In this document: positions 33,868-41,952 of the stretch, piece after piece
How positions within the stretch are numbered: the stretch's first letter is position 1
Layout: every line of letters begins with the position of its first letter
Source of the DNA: DASSBG01 sp035699085
GTDB lineage: Bacteria > Pseudomonadota > Gammaproteobacteria > Xanthomonadales > Rhodanobacteraceae
Reading direction: 5' to 3'
DNA length: 64,000 bases
Assembly: GCA_035699085.1 (NCBI GenBank)
Contig: DASSBG010000017.1
Coordinates: forward strand, 25,201-89,200
Notes under the pieces: generated by a model
What the model was told of the DNA's origin: nothing
Database searches by the model: none
What the model saw: only the letters and a program-made list of their open reading frames with translations
Program-made: the position numbers and the translations under genes

Positions 33868-36172
33868 GCGCGTGCGGCGCCATCAGGATGGAAAGGCAGA
33901 AGTGGAAGGCGACGCCGAGCGCCACCGTGAGGCCGATGGCCCGCAGAACCGGAATACTGGCCCACGCCAGCGCGCCGAACACCAGCAGCGCCGACAGCAC
34001 GCAAACCACGGTCGCGTGCAGGGTCCGGCACTGTTCGGCGAAATCGCCGCTGTCGCGCTCGAAGAACAGCGCATAGTGCAGGCCGAGTCCGGCGGCGAGG
34101 ATCAGCGCGATCAGGTGGAACAGCGAGATCGGCGTGCCCATCGCCCGCTCCACCGCCAGCACCAGGAAGGTGGCCAGTGTCATCGGCCCGAGGACATGCC
34201 AGGCGCGCCGCGCGCTGCGCAGCGCGAGGCTGATGGTGGCCACCAGCAGCACCAGGGCGATTGCCAGCGCCTGCAGGATGCGGCTGCGGTAGGCAGCGAC
34301 CAGCGATTCCGAGGCGCCCTTGATGTCGAGCAGGCGCACGGTACCGCTGCCGCCATCCAGCGCCCGCAGGGCCGCCGGGTCGTGCACGCCGCTGAGCGTG
34401 GCAAGACCAAGCCAGTGGCCGTCGCGGCGCACCAGCATCGAGGCCAGCCGCTGGCCCAGCGGCGAGGTTGCGAACGACTGCGGCGTCAGCGGCGGCAGCT
34501 GCCGCGCAGCCTCGACATCGGCCACGAAGGGCGCGAACAGGCCGTCGCGAAACGGCATCCCCGCGGTGGCGCTGGCCAGCATCGCCTGCAAGGCGGCGCG
34601 GTCCGGCAGCTTCGCCTGGCGGGCGCGCTGGGTGCTTGCGCTCGGCAGGTAGCGCGAGGGCAATTCGGCGCCGTCCAGCGCGCCGTCCTCGATCAGTTGG
34701 GCAATGCGCGGCTGCAGCTGTTCCGAGCGTTCGATCACAGCCTCGGCGCTGTCCGCCCGCAGCACCAGCAGGTAGCGCACGTCGGGCGCGCCCAGTGCCG
34801 CGCGCAGGCGCGCATCGGTTGCCAGCAGCTTCGCTGGCAGCGGTGTCAGCGCGGCCAGGTTGTTCTGCCAGAACGGGCCCGGCGCCAGCGCCAGCAGCAC
34901 CAGGACCAGGGCCGCCACCAGCAGCGGGATCCAGCGCGGCCGCGGCAGCGCATCCAGCCAGCGGCGGGCGCCGGCCAGGCCGGGCGTCGACGCGGCGTCC
35001 CTGGAGTGCGCCGGCAACACCTGCGGCAGCAGGTAGCGCGTCGCCAGGCCGGCCGCCAGCAGGCCGCAGATGGTGAACACCGCCAGCTGTTGCAGGCCGG
35101 GCACGCCGGAGGCGTAGAAGGCGAGGTAGGCGATGCACGCCGAGGCAATGGCCGTCAGCAACAGCGGCCACAGCCGGCGCACGCTGGCCAGGGCCGTTTC
35201 GCCGGCGCGGCGGTGGCTGAGCAGGCGGATCGGGTACTCCTGGGCCACGCCGAGCAGCGTGAAGCCGAAGGCCAGGGTGATGCCATGCACCTGCGGAAAC
35301 ATCGCCACCAGCGCCGCCAGCCCGGCGAGACCGCCGCTGAGGATCGGCAGGCCGGCGAGCAGCAGCGCGCCGGGGCTGCGGTAGGCCAGCAGCAGCAGCA
35401 CGATGAACCCGATCGTGGAGAGCGCGCCGATGCGGTCGGCCTGGGCCCGGGTGGTGGCATTGGCCACCACGCTGAAATAGCCGGGGCCGCTGACCGTGAG
35501 GGTGGCCCCGGCCGACTGCGGCAGCGCGGCGAAGTGCGCGTGCAGCGCGTCGATGGCCGCCTTTTGCGCGGCCGGGTCAAAGCCGCCGGCGCGTGTTTGC
35601 ACCGCCAGCAGCGCCTCGCCCCGGGCATCGAACCAGACGCCGTCGCGCAGCTCGGGCGCGTTCGGCGGCGCCCAGCGCTCGGCCAGCTTCAGCGTTTCCA
35701 GCGTCGGGTCGCGCGGCAGCCAGCGCTGCAGCATGCCGGCGGCCGGCGAGGCCAGGTCCTGCAGGCGCTGCTGCAGCTGGTCGCGCAGCCAGGCGGCATC
35801 GAAGCTCTGGTGGTCGAGGGTCGGCGACAGCAGGTAGCGGTAGGGCAGCCAGTTGCTGTCGATGCTGGCGAGGTCGAAGTCGCCGTTGGCGACCGTGGTG
35901 AAACGGCGGTCGCGCGCCAGTGCCGCGGCCAGCCCGCGGCTGAGGGCCGCCAGCCGTGCCGGCTGTTCGCCGGCGATGGCCAGCAGCAGCAGGCGCGAGC
36001 CGGGACCTTCACCGATCTGCTCCATCAGCAGCTTCTGGTCGGCGGTGCTTGGCGGCGGCATGAAACTGCGCAGGTCGCTGCCGACCTTCAGCGAACGCGC
36101 CACCAGCAGCCCCAGCAGCGCCAGCACCAGCACCCATGCGAGGATCAGCAGGGCCCGCCGCGCCGGCGTCAT
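33851..36172 (-). CDS. MMPL/RND family exporter of the pigment cluster
   Basis: A 773-residue inner-membrane transporter with two repeats of a large periplasmic loop and about six helices (first helix at residues 8-25, helix bundles near 250-400 and 620-770). MMPL exporters move lipid-linked products; those in aryl polyene clusters are thought to carry pigment-lipid to the outer membrane. It lies between the LolA-like protein and the dehydratase, with tight spacing on both sides. Confidence 0.87.
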   Translation of the reverse strand: MTPARRALLILAWVLVLALLGLLVARSLKVGSDLRSFMPPPSTADQKLLMEQIGEGPGSRLLLLAIAGEQPARLAALSRGLAAALARDRRFTTVANGDFDLASIDSNWLPYRYLLSPTLDHQSFDAAWLRDQLQQRLQDLASPAAGMLQRWLPRDPTLETLKLAERWAPPNAPELRDGVWFDARGEALLAVQTRAGGFDPAAQKAAIDALHAHFAALPQSAGATLTVSGPGYFSVVANATTRAQADRIGALSTIGFIVLLLLAYRSPGALLLAGLPILSGGLAGLAALVAMFPQVHGITLAFGFTLLGVAQEYPIRLLSHRRAGETALASVRRLWPLLLTAIASACIAYLAFYASGVPGLQQLAVFTICGLLAAGLATRYLLPQVLPAHSRDAASTPGLAGARRWLDALPRPRWIPLLVAALVLVLLALAPGPFWQNNLAALTPLPAKLLATDARLRAALGAPDVRYLLVLRADSAEAVIERSEQLQPRIAQLIEDGALDGAELPSRYLPSASTQRARQAKLPDRAALQAMLASATAGMPFRDGLFAPFVADVEAARQLPPLTPQSFATSPLGQRLASMLVRRDGHWLGLATLSGVHDPAALRALDGGSGTVRLLDIKGASESLVAAYRSRILQALAIALVLLVATISLALRSARRAWHVLGPMTLATFLVLAVERAMGTPISLFHLIALILAAGLGLHYALFFERDSGDFAEQCRTLHATVVCVLSALLVFGALAWASIPVLRAIGLTVALGVAFHFCLSILMAPHAHARQD

Positions 36173-36182
36173 CGGCGGCCGC

Positions 36183-36884
36183 TTACTGCCCGCTGCCGCG
36201 GCACAGCGTGGTCAGTTCGGCGCGCGTCGGGCTGGCAGGCATGCGCGCGGCCAGCGGCCCCAGCAGGTCGACGCTGGCGTTGCCGTCGGTCTCGATGATG
36301 TCGATGCAGGCCAGCGTGGTGCCGGCGCCGTCGAGGCGGATGTGCGCCAGCTTCTCGCGCAGTTCGGGCGTCGCCGGCGTCAGCGTCAGCGTCCACGAGG
36401 CGCGGTTGCCATCCAGGCGCAGATCGAACAATCCCTCCAGCTGGCGCGGGTCGCCGGAGAGCACCGCGGCCATCGACTTCAGCAGCGCCTGCAGCGCGGG
36501 TGCGCGGGTCAGCGCGAAGTGGCGGGTGCCGCGGCCGGCGCGCGTCACCGACACGTCACCGCCGCTGATGTTGGTGGTCTCGACATAGGGCGCGCTGACC
36601 ATGCGCTGCAGGTGGTCGCCGCCGAGCCAGGCGAGGGTGCCGGAAATCACCAGCGGCCGGTCCAGCAACGGCGAGAAGCGCGCTTCGGCAAATGCCGTGG
36701 TGGTCGGCGGCGGCTGCGCCAGCGCGCGCATCACCGTCGCGGCATCGGCGGCAGCGTGCGCCGGACCGGGGCCCGCACTGGCGGCCGCTGCCGGCGCCTC
36801 AACGGACGAGGCTGTCGCCGGCGGCGGTGGCAGTGTCATCGGCGCGAGCGTCAGCAGCGTCGCCGTCATCATCCCAGAAATCAT
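36183..36884 (-). CDS. LolA-like periplasmic carrier protein
   Basis: About 233 residues: a hydrophobic N terminus, a Pro/Ala-rich linker, then FAEARFSPLLDRPLVISGTL, which is typical of LolA-related outer-membrane lipoprotein carrier proteins in aryl polyene clusters, and a single late cysteine pair. It is probably a shuttle for the hydrophobic pigment between the exporter and the outer membrane. The start is uncertain (ATGs at 36884, 36872 and 36869); any choice overlaps the acyltransferase 3' end. Confidence 0.75.
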   Translation of the reverse strand: MISGMMTATLLTLAPMTLPPPPATASSVEAPAAAASAGPGPAHAAADAATVMRALAQPPPTTTAFAEARFSPLLDRPLVISGTLAWLGGDHLQRMVSAPYVETTNISGGDVSVTRAGRGTRHFALTRAPALQALLKSMAAVLSGDPRQLEGLFDLRLDGNRASWTLTLTPATPELREKLAHIRLDGAGTTLACIDIIETDGNASVDLLGPLAARMPASPTRAELTTLCRGSGQ

Positions 36885-37761
36885 AGAAGTTGAACCAGTT
36901 GTACGGTGCCAGGCGCGCGTAATGCTGCAGGCGCGCCGCATAACGTAGCAGCAATGGCTCCAGCGCGGCGCGGCGGCCGCGGCGCGGCAGGCGCAGGCCG
37001 TCGTCGAAGTGCTCGAACACCAGCCGGTAGCGGTTGCCGCCGAGGTAGAGGCCGAAGCACAGCACCACCGGCACCTTCAGTGCCGCCGCCAGCAGCCATG
37101 GGCCGATCGGCAGCGGCGCCGGCGAGCCGAGGAACGGCACCCGGCGCATGCTTTCGCCCGGTCGTCCGCGGTCGGCCAGCAAGGCCACCATCTGGCCTTG
37201 CGCCGCCGCCTCGGACATCGCGAGCACGATGCTGGCCGGGTCACGCGCGCCGTCGATCACATGCCTGGCGATATCCGGGGCGAGCTGGTCAAACAGCATC
37301 GTCATCGCCGGTGCCTGCCGGGTGTTCAGCACCACCCGCAGCGGCACCTCGCGCTTGCGCGCCGACAGCGCGCGCAGCACCTCGAAGCTGCCGACGTGCG
37401 AGCCGATGAGCATCACGCCCGTGCCGCGTGCCAGGTGCGCCTCCAGCATCTCGACACCAACGGTCTCGATCTCGAAGCCACGCTCGCCGCGCGCCAGCAG
37501 GAAAATCCGGTCGAGGATCACCGCGGCGAAGCAGTGGATGTGCCGAAGCACCTGCCAGGCAGTGGCAGGCTGGCCGAACACCCGCGAGAGATAGGCGCGC
37601 GAGGCGCGTCGTTCAGGACCACGGCGAAGGAAGAAGTACAACGTGACCGGGTAGAGGAACAGGCGTCCCAGCCGCCGGCCGCCATAGAGGCCGATGCTGC
37701 GAATCAGCCAGAGGGCCAGGTAGCCGCCGCCTTCGGGCCGCTGTCGCCAGTGGGTGCTCAC
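36799..37761 (-). CDS. LpxL-type lysophospholipid acyltransferase of the pigment cluster
   Basis: A 320-residue protein with N-terminal hydrophobic segment LIRSIGLYGGRRLGRLFLYP and the HxxxxE acyltransferase motif in SHVGSFEVLR, plus DRGRPGESMRRVPFLG later. It belongs to the lipid A acyltransferase-like family. In aryl polyene clusters it probably transfers the polyene chain to a lipid or glycerol-phosphate carrier. The GTG start overlaps the hotdog gene stop (GTGA). Confidence 0.85.
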   Translation of the reverse strand: MSTHWRQRPEGGGYLALWLIRSIGLYGGRRLGRLFLYPVTLYFFLRRGPERRASRAYLSRVFGQPATAWQVLRHIHCFAAVILDRIFLLARGERGFEIETVGVEMLEAHLARGTGVMLIGSHVGSFEVLRALSARKREVPLRVVLNTRQAPAMTMLFDQLAPDIARHVIDGARDPASIVLAMSEAAAQGQMVALLADRGRPGESMRRVPFLGSPAPLPIGPWLLAAALKVPVVLCFGLYLGGNRYRLVFEHFDDGLRLPRRGRRAALEPLLLRYAARLQHYARLAPYNWFNFYDFWDDDGDAADARADDTATAAGDSLVR

Positions 37762-38045
37762 CGGCCGCCCTCGACGCGGCCGCGCGCCAGCAGTTGGCCG
37801 TCGCGGCGGATCTCGAAACGCAGCCGCTCGTCCAGCGTCAGGGTGGCCACCTGCCCCGGACCCAGCGGCGCCAGGAACTTGGCCTCCGGCACGCGCGCCA
37901 GCGTCCCACCCTGCCAGGCGCGCAGAGCCAGCGCCACCTGCTCCAGCAACAGCACCGCCGGCACCAGCGGGCGGCCGGGGAAGTGGCCGGCCAGGCACGG
38001 ATGGCCGGCGGGAACCTCGAATTGGCAGCGGTAGCCGCCGGTCAT
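37758..38045 (-). CDS. Small hotdog-fold protein (dehydratase/thioesterase-like)
   Basis: A 95-residue hotdog protein whose LAGHFPGRPLVPAVLLLEQV segment is the FabA/FabZ-type signature. It is short for a full dehydratase (about 140-150). It overlaps the COG4648 gene upstream (ATGA) and the acyltransferase downstream (GTGA), which argues against a decayed gene. Similar small proteins are regular members of aryl polyene clusters. Its exact reaction is unclear. Confidence 0.7.
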   Translation of the reverse strand: MTGGYRCQFEVPAGHPCLAGHFPGRPLVPAVLLLEQVALALRAWQGGTLARVPEAKFLAPLGPGQVATLTLDERLRFEIRRDGQLLARGRVEGGR

Positions 38046-38743
38046 GGCGCACGGCCCGCGTCGTGCAGCAGCCGTGGCCAGCAGGCAATGAGCTGGGCGG
38101 CGAAGCGGCGGGCGCCGAGATGCGGGATGTGGCGCAGGCGCCAGCGCCGCCAGAGGTACTCGCCGACCATCCCCGCCAGCGGCACCAGCCAGGCGCCCGC
38201 GTGGACATACCAGGCGATGCCGGCCTGCGCCAGCGGCCAGGGCGGATCCAGGCCCAGCGTCGCCAGTGCGCCGTCCGGCACCATGCACAGCCACAGCAGC
38301 GCCAGCCATGCAGCCTGCGCACCGAGCAGCAGCGCCCAGAACAACGTGACCTGGCGCGCGTAGCGGCGCACGCCCGGCAGTGCCAGCCGGCCCGGGCCTT
38401 CGACCATGCAGATGAAGCGGGCCACCAGCGGCTCGCGGCCGTGCCGCAGCGTGTGAGCGAACAAGCCGGCAAGCAGCGCATTGCCCAGCAGCGGCACCGC
38501 CGCCAGCGCCAGCTCGGCATGCTGGCTGGCCATGGCGCCCGCGGCCGGCAGCGCGATCAGCAGCCACAGCGCCGAGGCCAGTGGTTGCCGGCGCTGCAGC
38601 ATCAGCAGCCCGAGGGCCAGCAGCAGGCAGACCAGCGCCGCAACCGAGAGCGGCGGCAGGCGCAGCAGCGCGCCAACCAGGCCCAGCGGTGGATAGGCCA
38701 GCAGCAGCGAGACGGCAGTGCGGCGGCGAAGAGGTGAAAGCAC
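38042..38743 (-). CDS. COG4648 family polytopic membrane protein
   Basis: A 233-residue protein with about six membrane segments and the conserved loop FICMVEGPGRLALPGVRRYARQVTLFWA. This family is found almost only in aryl polyene and xanthomonadin clusters, between the ACP and the AMP-ligase gene. Here the ligase is missing, and the next gene is the small hotdog protein. Function unknown. GTG start, 17 bases after the ACP gene. Confidence 0.78.
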   Translation of the reverse strand: MLSPLRRRTAVSLLLAYPPLGLVGALLRLPPLSVAALVCLLLALGLLMLQRRQPLASALWLLIALPAAGAMASQHAELALAAVPLLGNALLAGLFAHTLRHGREPLVARFICMVEGPGRLALPGVRRYARQVTLFWALLLGAQAAWLALLWLCMVPDGALATLGLDPPWPLAQAGIAWYVHAGAWLVPLAGMVGEYLWRRWRLRHIPHLGARRFAAQLIACWPRLLHDAGRAP

Positions 38744-38760
38744 GGCCGCGCGCGCGGCGC

Positions 38761-39030
38761 TCAGGCCGCGCGATGCTGCTGGATGTGCGCCGACAATTCG
38801 CGCAGGTTGGCGAAGATGCGACGGTTGTCGGGATTGTCCGAGCGCAGCTGGAAACCGTAGCGCTTCGACACCGCCAGCGCGATCTCCAGCGCGTCGATCG
38901 AGTCGAGGCCGAGTTCGCCGCCGAACAGCGGTTCCTGGGGGTCGATCCCGGCCGGCTCGACATCGTCAAGATTGAGGCTGCTGACGATCAGTTCGGCCAG
39001 TTCGTGCTCGGCCGCGGTTTGCTCGCTCAT
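38761..39030 (-). CDS. Acyl carrier protein of the pigment cluster
   Basis: An 89-residue acyl carrier protein with the phosphopantetheine serine in ELGLDSIDALEIAL (near residue 44). It would carry the hydroxybenzoate starter and growing polyene. A good ribosome site (AAGGAT) precedes the ATG. It is the first gene of the minus-strand operon and diverges from the chorismatase gene. A TACACT on the minus strand between the two is a possible -10. Only one ACP is seen, while many related clusters have two. Confidence 0.85.
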   Translation of the reverse strand: MSEQTAAEHELAELIVSSLNLDDVEPAGIDPQEPLFGGELGLDSIDALEIALAVSKRYGFQLRSDNPDNRRIFANLRELSAHIQQHRAA

Positions 39031-39108
39031 GCTGGATCCTTCTCCGTCCGCCTTCCCCGGCGGCGCCGGCGGCGCAGTGTAACATAGGGGATTTTGCAGG
39101 TTTCGTGG

Positions 39109-40113
39109 ATGATCAGGGACGTTTCCGCTGTACCGCCATTCAGGCCGTTCGTCGCTCCGCGCGTGCATTACGAGGCGCGCCCGCTGCCCGAGTTGCTGGA
39201 TGACGACCGCCTGCTCGCGCTGTTCGGCTTCGGCGCGGCGGCACCCGCCTGCGACGATCCGCGCTACCTGCGGGTGGCGCTGGAGCCGCTGGACGGCGCC
39301 TCGCTGTTCGAGTGCTGGCGGGTGGATGGCGCGGTGACCAGCGGGCACGCCGCCGGCATGCGCTGGTCGGCCGGCGGCGGCCTGCTGTTCGCGGCGCTCG
39401 ATGACATCCGCGACGGTGGCGACATCGAGGCACAGGCCCGCCACGCCTACGCCGGGCTCGCCGAACTGATCGGCGCGCGGCCGTCCCGCCACGTGCAGCG
39501 GCTGTGGAATTATCTCGGCGACATCAACGCCGGCGACGGCGATGACGAACGCTACAAGCGCTTCTGCGCCGGCCGCGCGCGTGGCATGGACGGCCTGTTC
39601 GACGACGGCTTTCCGGCGGCGACGGCGATCGGCCACCGCGAGGGCGACGCGCCGCTGCAACTGTATTGCCTGGCGGCCGACGCCACCGGCACCCGGGTCG
39701 AGAACCCTCGCCAGCTGAGCGCCTGGCGCTACCCGCGACAGTACGGCCCGACCGCGCCGAGCTTCGCGCGCGCCATGCGCCTGCCGGGCGACGCGGTGCT
39801 GGCCATCTCCGGCACCGCCTCGATCGTCGGCCACCGCTCGCTGCACGAGGACGATCTCGACGCGCAGCTGGACGAGACCCTGGCCAACCTGCGCGCGCTG
39901 GCCGCGGCGGGCGGTTTTGACGGGCGGCTCGAGCATGCCGTGCTCAAGGCCTACGTGCGCCACGCCGAGCACGCCGGCCGCGTCGATGCATTCCTTGCCC
40001 ACCACCTGCCGAACGCCAGCCGCCTGCTGCTCGCCGGCGACATCTGCCGCCGCGAACTCCTCGTGGAAATCGATGGCTGGCTTTATGGGCCGGGAATGGG
40101 GAATGGAGAATAG
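39109..40113 (+). CDS. xanB2: Chorismatase, XanB2-like hydroxybenzoate synthase
   Basis: A 334-residue protein of the chorismatase (FkbO/Hyg5/XanB2) family. Recognised segments include RVALEPLDGASLFECWRV, RLWNYLGDINAGDGDDERYK, RFCAGRARGMD, YCLAADATG and the late SGTASIVGHRSLH. In Xanthomonas XanB2 splits chorismate to 3- and 4-hydroxybenzoate; the 3-isomer starts xanthomonadin, the 4-isomer feeds ubiquinone. The ATG at 39109 is preferred; a TTG at 39094 would add five residues. The last residues (GPGMGNGE) are encoded by a heptamer array. Confidence 0.85.
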   Translation: MIRDVSAVPPFRPFVAPRVHYEARPLPELLDDDRLLALFGFGAAAPACDDPRYLRVALEPLDGASLFECWRVDGAVTSGHAAGMRWSAGGGLLFAALDDIRDGGDIEAQARHAYAGLAELIGARPSRHVQRLWNYLGDINAGDGDDERYKRFCAGRARGMDGLFDDGFPAATAIGHREGDAPLQLYCLAADATGTRVENPRQLSAWRYPRQYGPTAPSFARAMRLPGDAVLAISGTASIVGHRSLHEDDLDAQLDETLANLRALAAAGGFDGRLEHAVLKAYVRHAEHAGRVDAFLAHHLPNASRLLLAGDICRRELLVEIDGWLYGPGMGNGE

Positions 40114-40121
40114 GGAATCGG
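40091..40121 (+). repeat. GGGAATG heptamer array in the xanB2 3' end, site 3
   Basis: Units CGGGAATG, GGGAATG, GAGAATA and GGGAATC run through the stop codon of the chorismatase gene. Confidence 0.7.
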
Positions 40122-40177
40122 CACGCTTCACAGCCCTGGACGTCCGAGTTCCTGCCGAACCCTGAGCCGGCCGCTTT

Positions 40178-40240
40178 CCCCGGTCCCCGGCCCCGGCCCC
40201 GACTCTCGATCCCGATTCCCGATTCCCTATTCCCCATTCG
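40178..40240. repeat. CCCGATT / CCCCGGT heptamer array, site 4
   Basis: The 7-bp units appear here on the opposite strand to site 3: CCCCGGT, CCCCGGC, then CCCGATT, CCCGATT, CCCTATT and CCCCATT. Sites 3 and 4 thus face each other across about 55 bases. The gap between xanB2 and the DUF488 gene holds only these arrays. Confidence 0.7.
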
Positions 40241-40300
40241 CGCGCCGCGTAGCGACGCTGACCAATTGCGGCCCGCCGGCGGCCGGCGCATCATCAGGCG

Positions 40301-40648
40301 ATGGACGTTCGACTGAAACGTGCCTGCGAGCCGGCCGCCAAGGCTGACGGTTGCCGCGTGCTGGTGGACCGCCTGTGGCCGCGCGGCGTCAGCAAGGACA
40401 CGGCGCAGATCGACTGGTGGGCGCGCGACCTCGCGCCGTCGACCGAGCTGCGCAAATGGTTCGGCCATGATGATGAACGCTGGAGCGAGTTCCAACGCCG
40501 TTATCGCGCCGAGCTGAAAGATTCGCCACAACGGGAGGTCCTGCAGGAGCTGCGCGAGCGCGCGGCCAAGGGCCGCCTCACCCTGGTCTTCGGCGCCCGC
40601 AACGAAGCGCACAACAACGCCGTGGTGCTGAAGGCGCTGCTCGAGTAG
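40301..40648 (+). CDS. DUF488 family protein (YeaO-like)
   Basis: A 115-residue soluble protein with RLKRACEPAAKADGCRVLVD, LVDRLWPRGVSK and WWARDLAPSTELRKWFGHD, all typical of DUF488. Function is unknown; the family is widespread and often single-gene. It stands alone between two heptamer arrays. Confidence 0.88.
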   Translation: MDVRLKRACEPAAKADGCRVLVDRLWPRGVSKDTAQIDWWARDLAPSTELRKWFGHDDERWSEFQRRYRAELKDSPQREVLQELRERAAKGRLTLVFGARNEAHNNAVVLKALLE

Positions 40649-40650
40649 CC

Positions 40651-40672
40651 GGGAGTGGGGATTGGGGATTGG
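40651..40672 (+). repeat. GGGATTG heptamer array, site 5
   Basis: Three units, GGGAGTG-GGGATTG-GGGATTG, begin two bases after the stop of the DUF488 gene. Confidence 0.65.
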
Positions 40673-40891
40673 CAAAACCAACGGCAACCGCGTCGGGTCG
40701 CTGTTGATGCGTGGGTGCGCGCATCACGTGTTGGGGCTACAGGCCGCAATCCCTGCGGCCAGCCGTTCGGGCCATTCGCTGCGCGAATGTTCGCTCCGGC
40801 ATCCATGCCTCCGCAGTCGCTGCGCTCACCTCCAAGCTACCGCTCTCCGTCCGGCGCTCCCGCCAGACCAGAACGCGATGCCTCGCTCGGG
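40673..40891. other. Non-coding gap between DUF488 and patatin genes
   Basis: No credible gene on either strand. It contains a short ATTCGCTGCGCGAAT palindrome near 40779 and is flanked by heptamer arrays on both sides. Confidence 0.5.
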
Positions 40892-40937
40892 CCGAATCCC
40901 GAATCCCGGGTCCCGGGTCCCGGGTCCCGAATCCCGG
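40892..40937. repeat. CCGRRTC heptamer array, site 6
   Basis: The most regular array: six full units CCGAATC, CCGAATC, CCGGGTC, CCGGGTC, CCGGGTC, CCGAATC, then CCGG. The third and fourth positions switch together between AA and GG. It ends one base before the patatin stop codon. Confidence 0.8.
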
Positions 40938-40938
40938 C

Positions 40939-41952
40939 CTACTCCGTGCCCGGCGCGCGCGGGTCGTCGGGCACGCGCGGCTGCCAGCGTGCCAGCGCCT
41001 CGCGGGTGCGGCTGCGGCCGAGTTCGATCAGGTCGTCGGCGCGGTGGAATTCGTAAAAGGCGCCGGCGTTGCGCGGCACGGTGATCAACAGGTCGGGTGG
41101 CTGCGCCGCCAGCTTCAGCCGGGTGATGGTCTCCTGCACCGTGTCCAGCGAGCGCGCCAGCAGGTCGAACAGGCCGGGTTGCGGCGCCGCCCGCGGATGC
41201 CGCCGCAGCGAATCGAGGAAGCTGCCGAGCTTTTCGCGGTACCCGGCCGGCGCCGTTTGCTCGCGCGGCGTGGTCGGCAGCAGCTGCTCGACCACCTGCT
41301 CGGCGCTGCGCTCCTCGCCGGTGGCCGGCCCGGCGGCGGGGCTGGCGGCCGGGCCCAGCGACTCGACCGCCGCATTGACGTCCACCGCCAGCGTGTAGTC
41401 GGTGCGGTCGCGCAGGGTCGGCGCCACTGGCAAGGGGTTGAGCAGCCCGCCGTCGACCAGCAGCCGGCCGCCGTGGTGGTGCGGACGGAACACGCCCGGC
41501 ACCGCGATCGAGGCGCGGATGGCATCGAACAGCGGGCCATCGGAGAACCAGACCTCGCGGTGCGCCTCCAGGTCCACGGCCACCGCGGTGTAGGTGATCG
41601 GCAGGTCCCCGATCTCGGCCTCGCCGATCAGCTCGCGCAACACCTCGATGATGCGGTTGCCCTTGATGAAGCCGCCGCCGGAGAAGGTCCAGTCGAGCAG
41701 GCGCAGCACGTCGAGGCGCTGCAGCGGCCGCACCCAGTCGCGGTAGACGTCCAGCTTGCCTGCAGCATAGATGCCGCCGATCAGCGCGCCCATCGAGCTG
41801 CCGGCGATGGACTCGATGCGGTAGCCCTGGGCGAGCAGCTCCTCGATCACGCCGATGTGGGCGTAGCCGCGCGCACCGCCGGCGCCAAGTACCAACGAGA
41901 TGCTGGGCGCGCGGGCCGGGTCGTGATCGGCGGCGGCGGACGGCGCGATCAC
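40939..41952 (-). CDS. Patatin-like phospholipase (RssA/YlbK type)
   Basis: A 337-residue lipid hydrolase. The oxyanion loop GAGGARGYAHIGV, the nucleophile motif GSSMG and the catalytic Asp in DGGLLNPLP are all present, so it should be active on acyl lipids. No signal peptide is visible. The C-terminal half is less conserved. The GTG start overlaps the stop of the upstream WYL regulator gene (GTGA), so the two are co-expressed. No CD-NTase or other CBASS gene is near. Confidence 0.87.
   Translation of the reverse strand: MIAPSAAADHDPARAPSISLVLGAGGARGYAHIGVIEELLAQGYRIESIAGSSMGALIGGIYAAGKLDVYRDWVRPLQRLDVLRLLDWTFSGGGFIKGNRIIEVLRELIGEAEIGDLPITYTAVAVDLEAHREVWFSDGPLFDAIRASIAVPGVFRPHHHGGRLLVDGGLLNPLPVAPTLRDRTDYTLAVDVNAAVESLGPAASPAAGPATGEERSAEQVVEQLLPTTPREQTAPAGYREKLGSFLDSLRRHPRAAPQPGLFDLLARSLDTVQETITRLKLAAQPPDLLITVPRNAGAFYEFHRADDLIELGRSRTREALARWQPRVPDDPRAPGTE

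Noticed and set aside
36183..36884. Overlap of the LolA-like gene with the acyltransferase 3' end considered a frameshift
   Set aside because: Both proteins end or begin with normal family features; the overlap is explained by an uncertain start.
37758..38045. The 95-residue hotdog protein considered a pseudogene
   Set aside because: It has 4-bp start/stop overlaps with both neighbours and an intact motif, and similar short forms occur in related clusters.
40892..40937. Heptamer arrays considered as a CRISPR array
   Set aside because: Units are 7 bp without spacers, and no cas genes are present.
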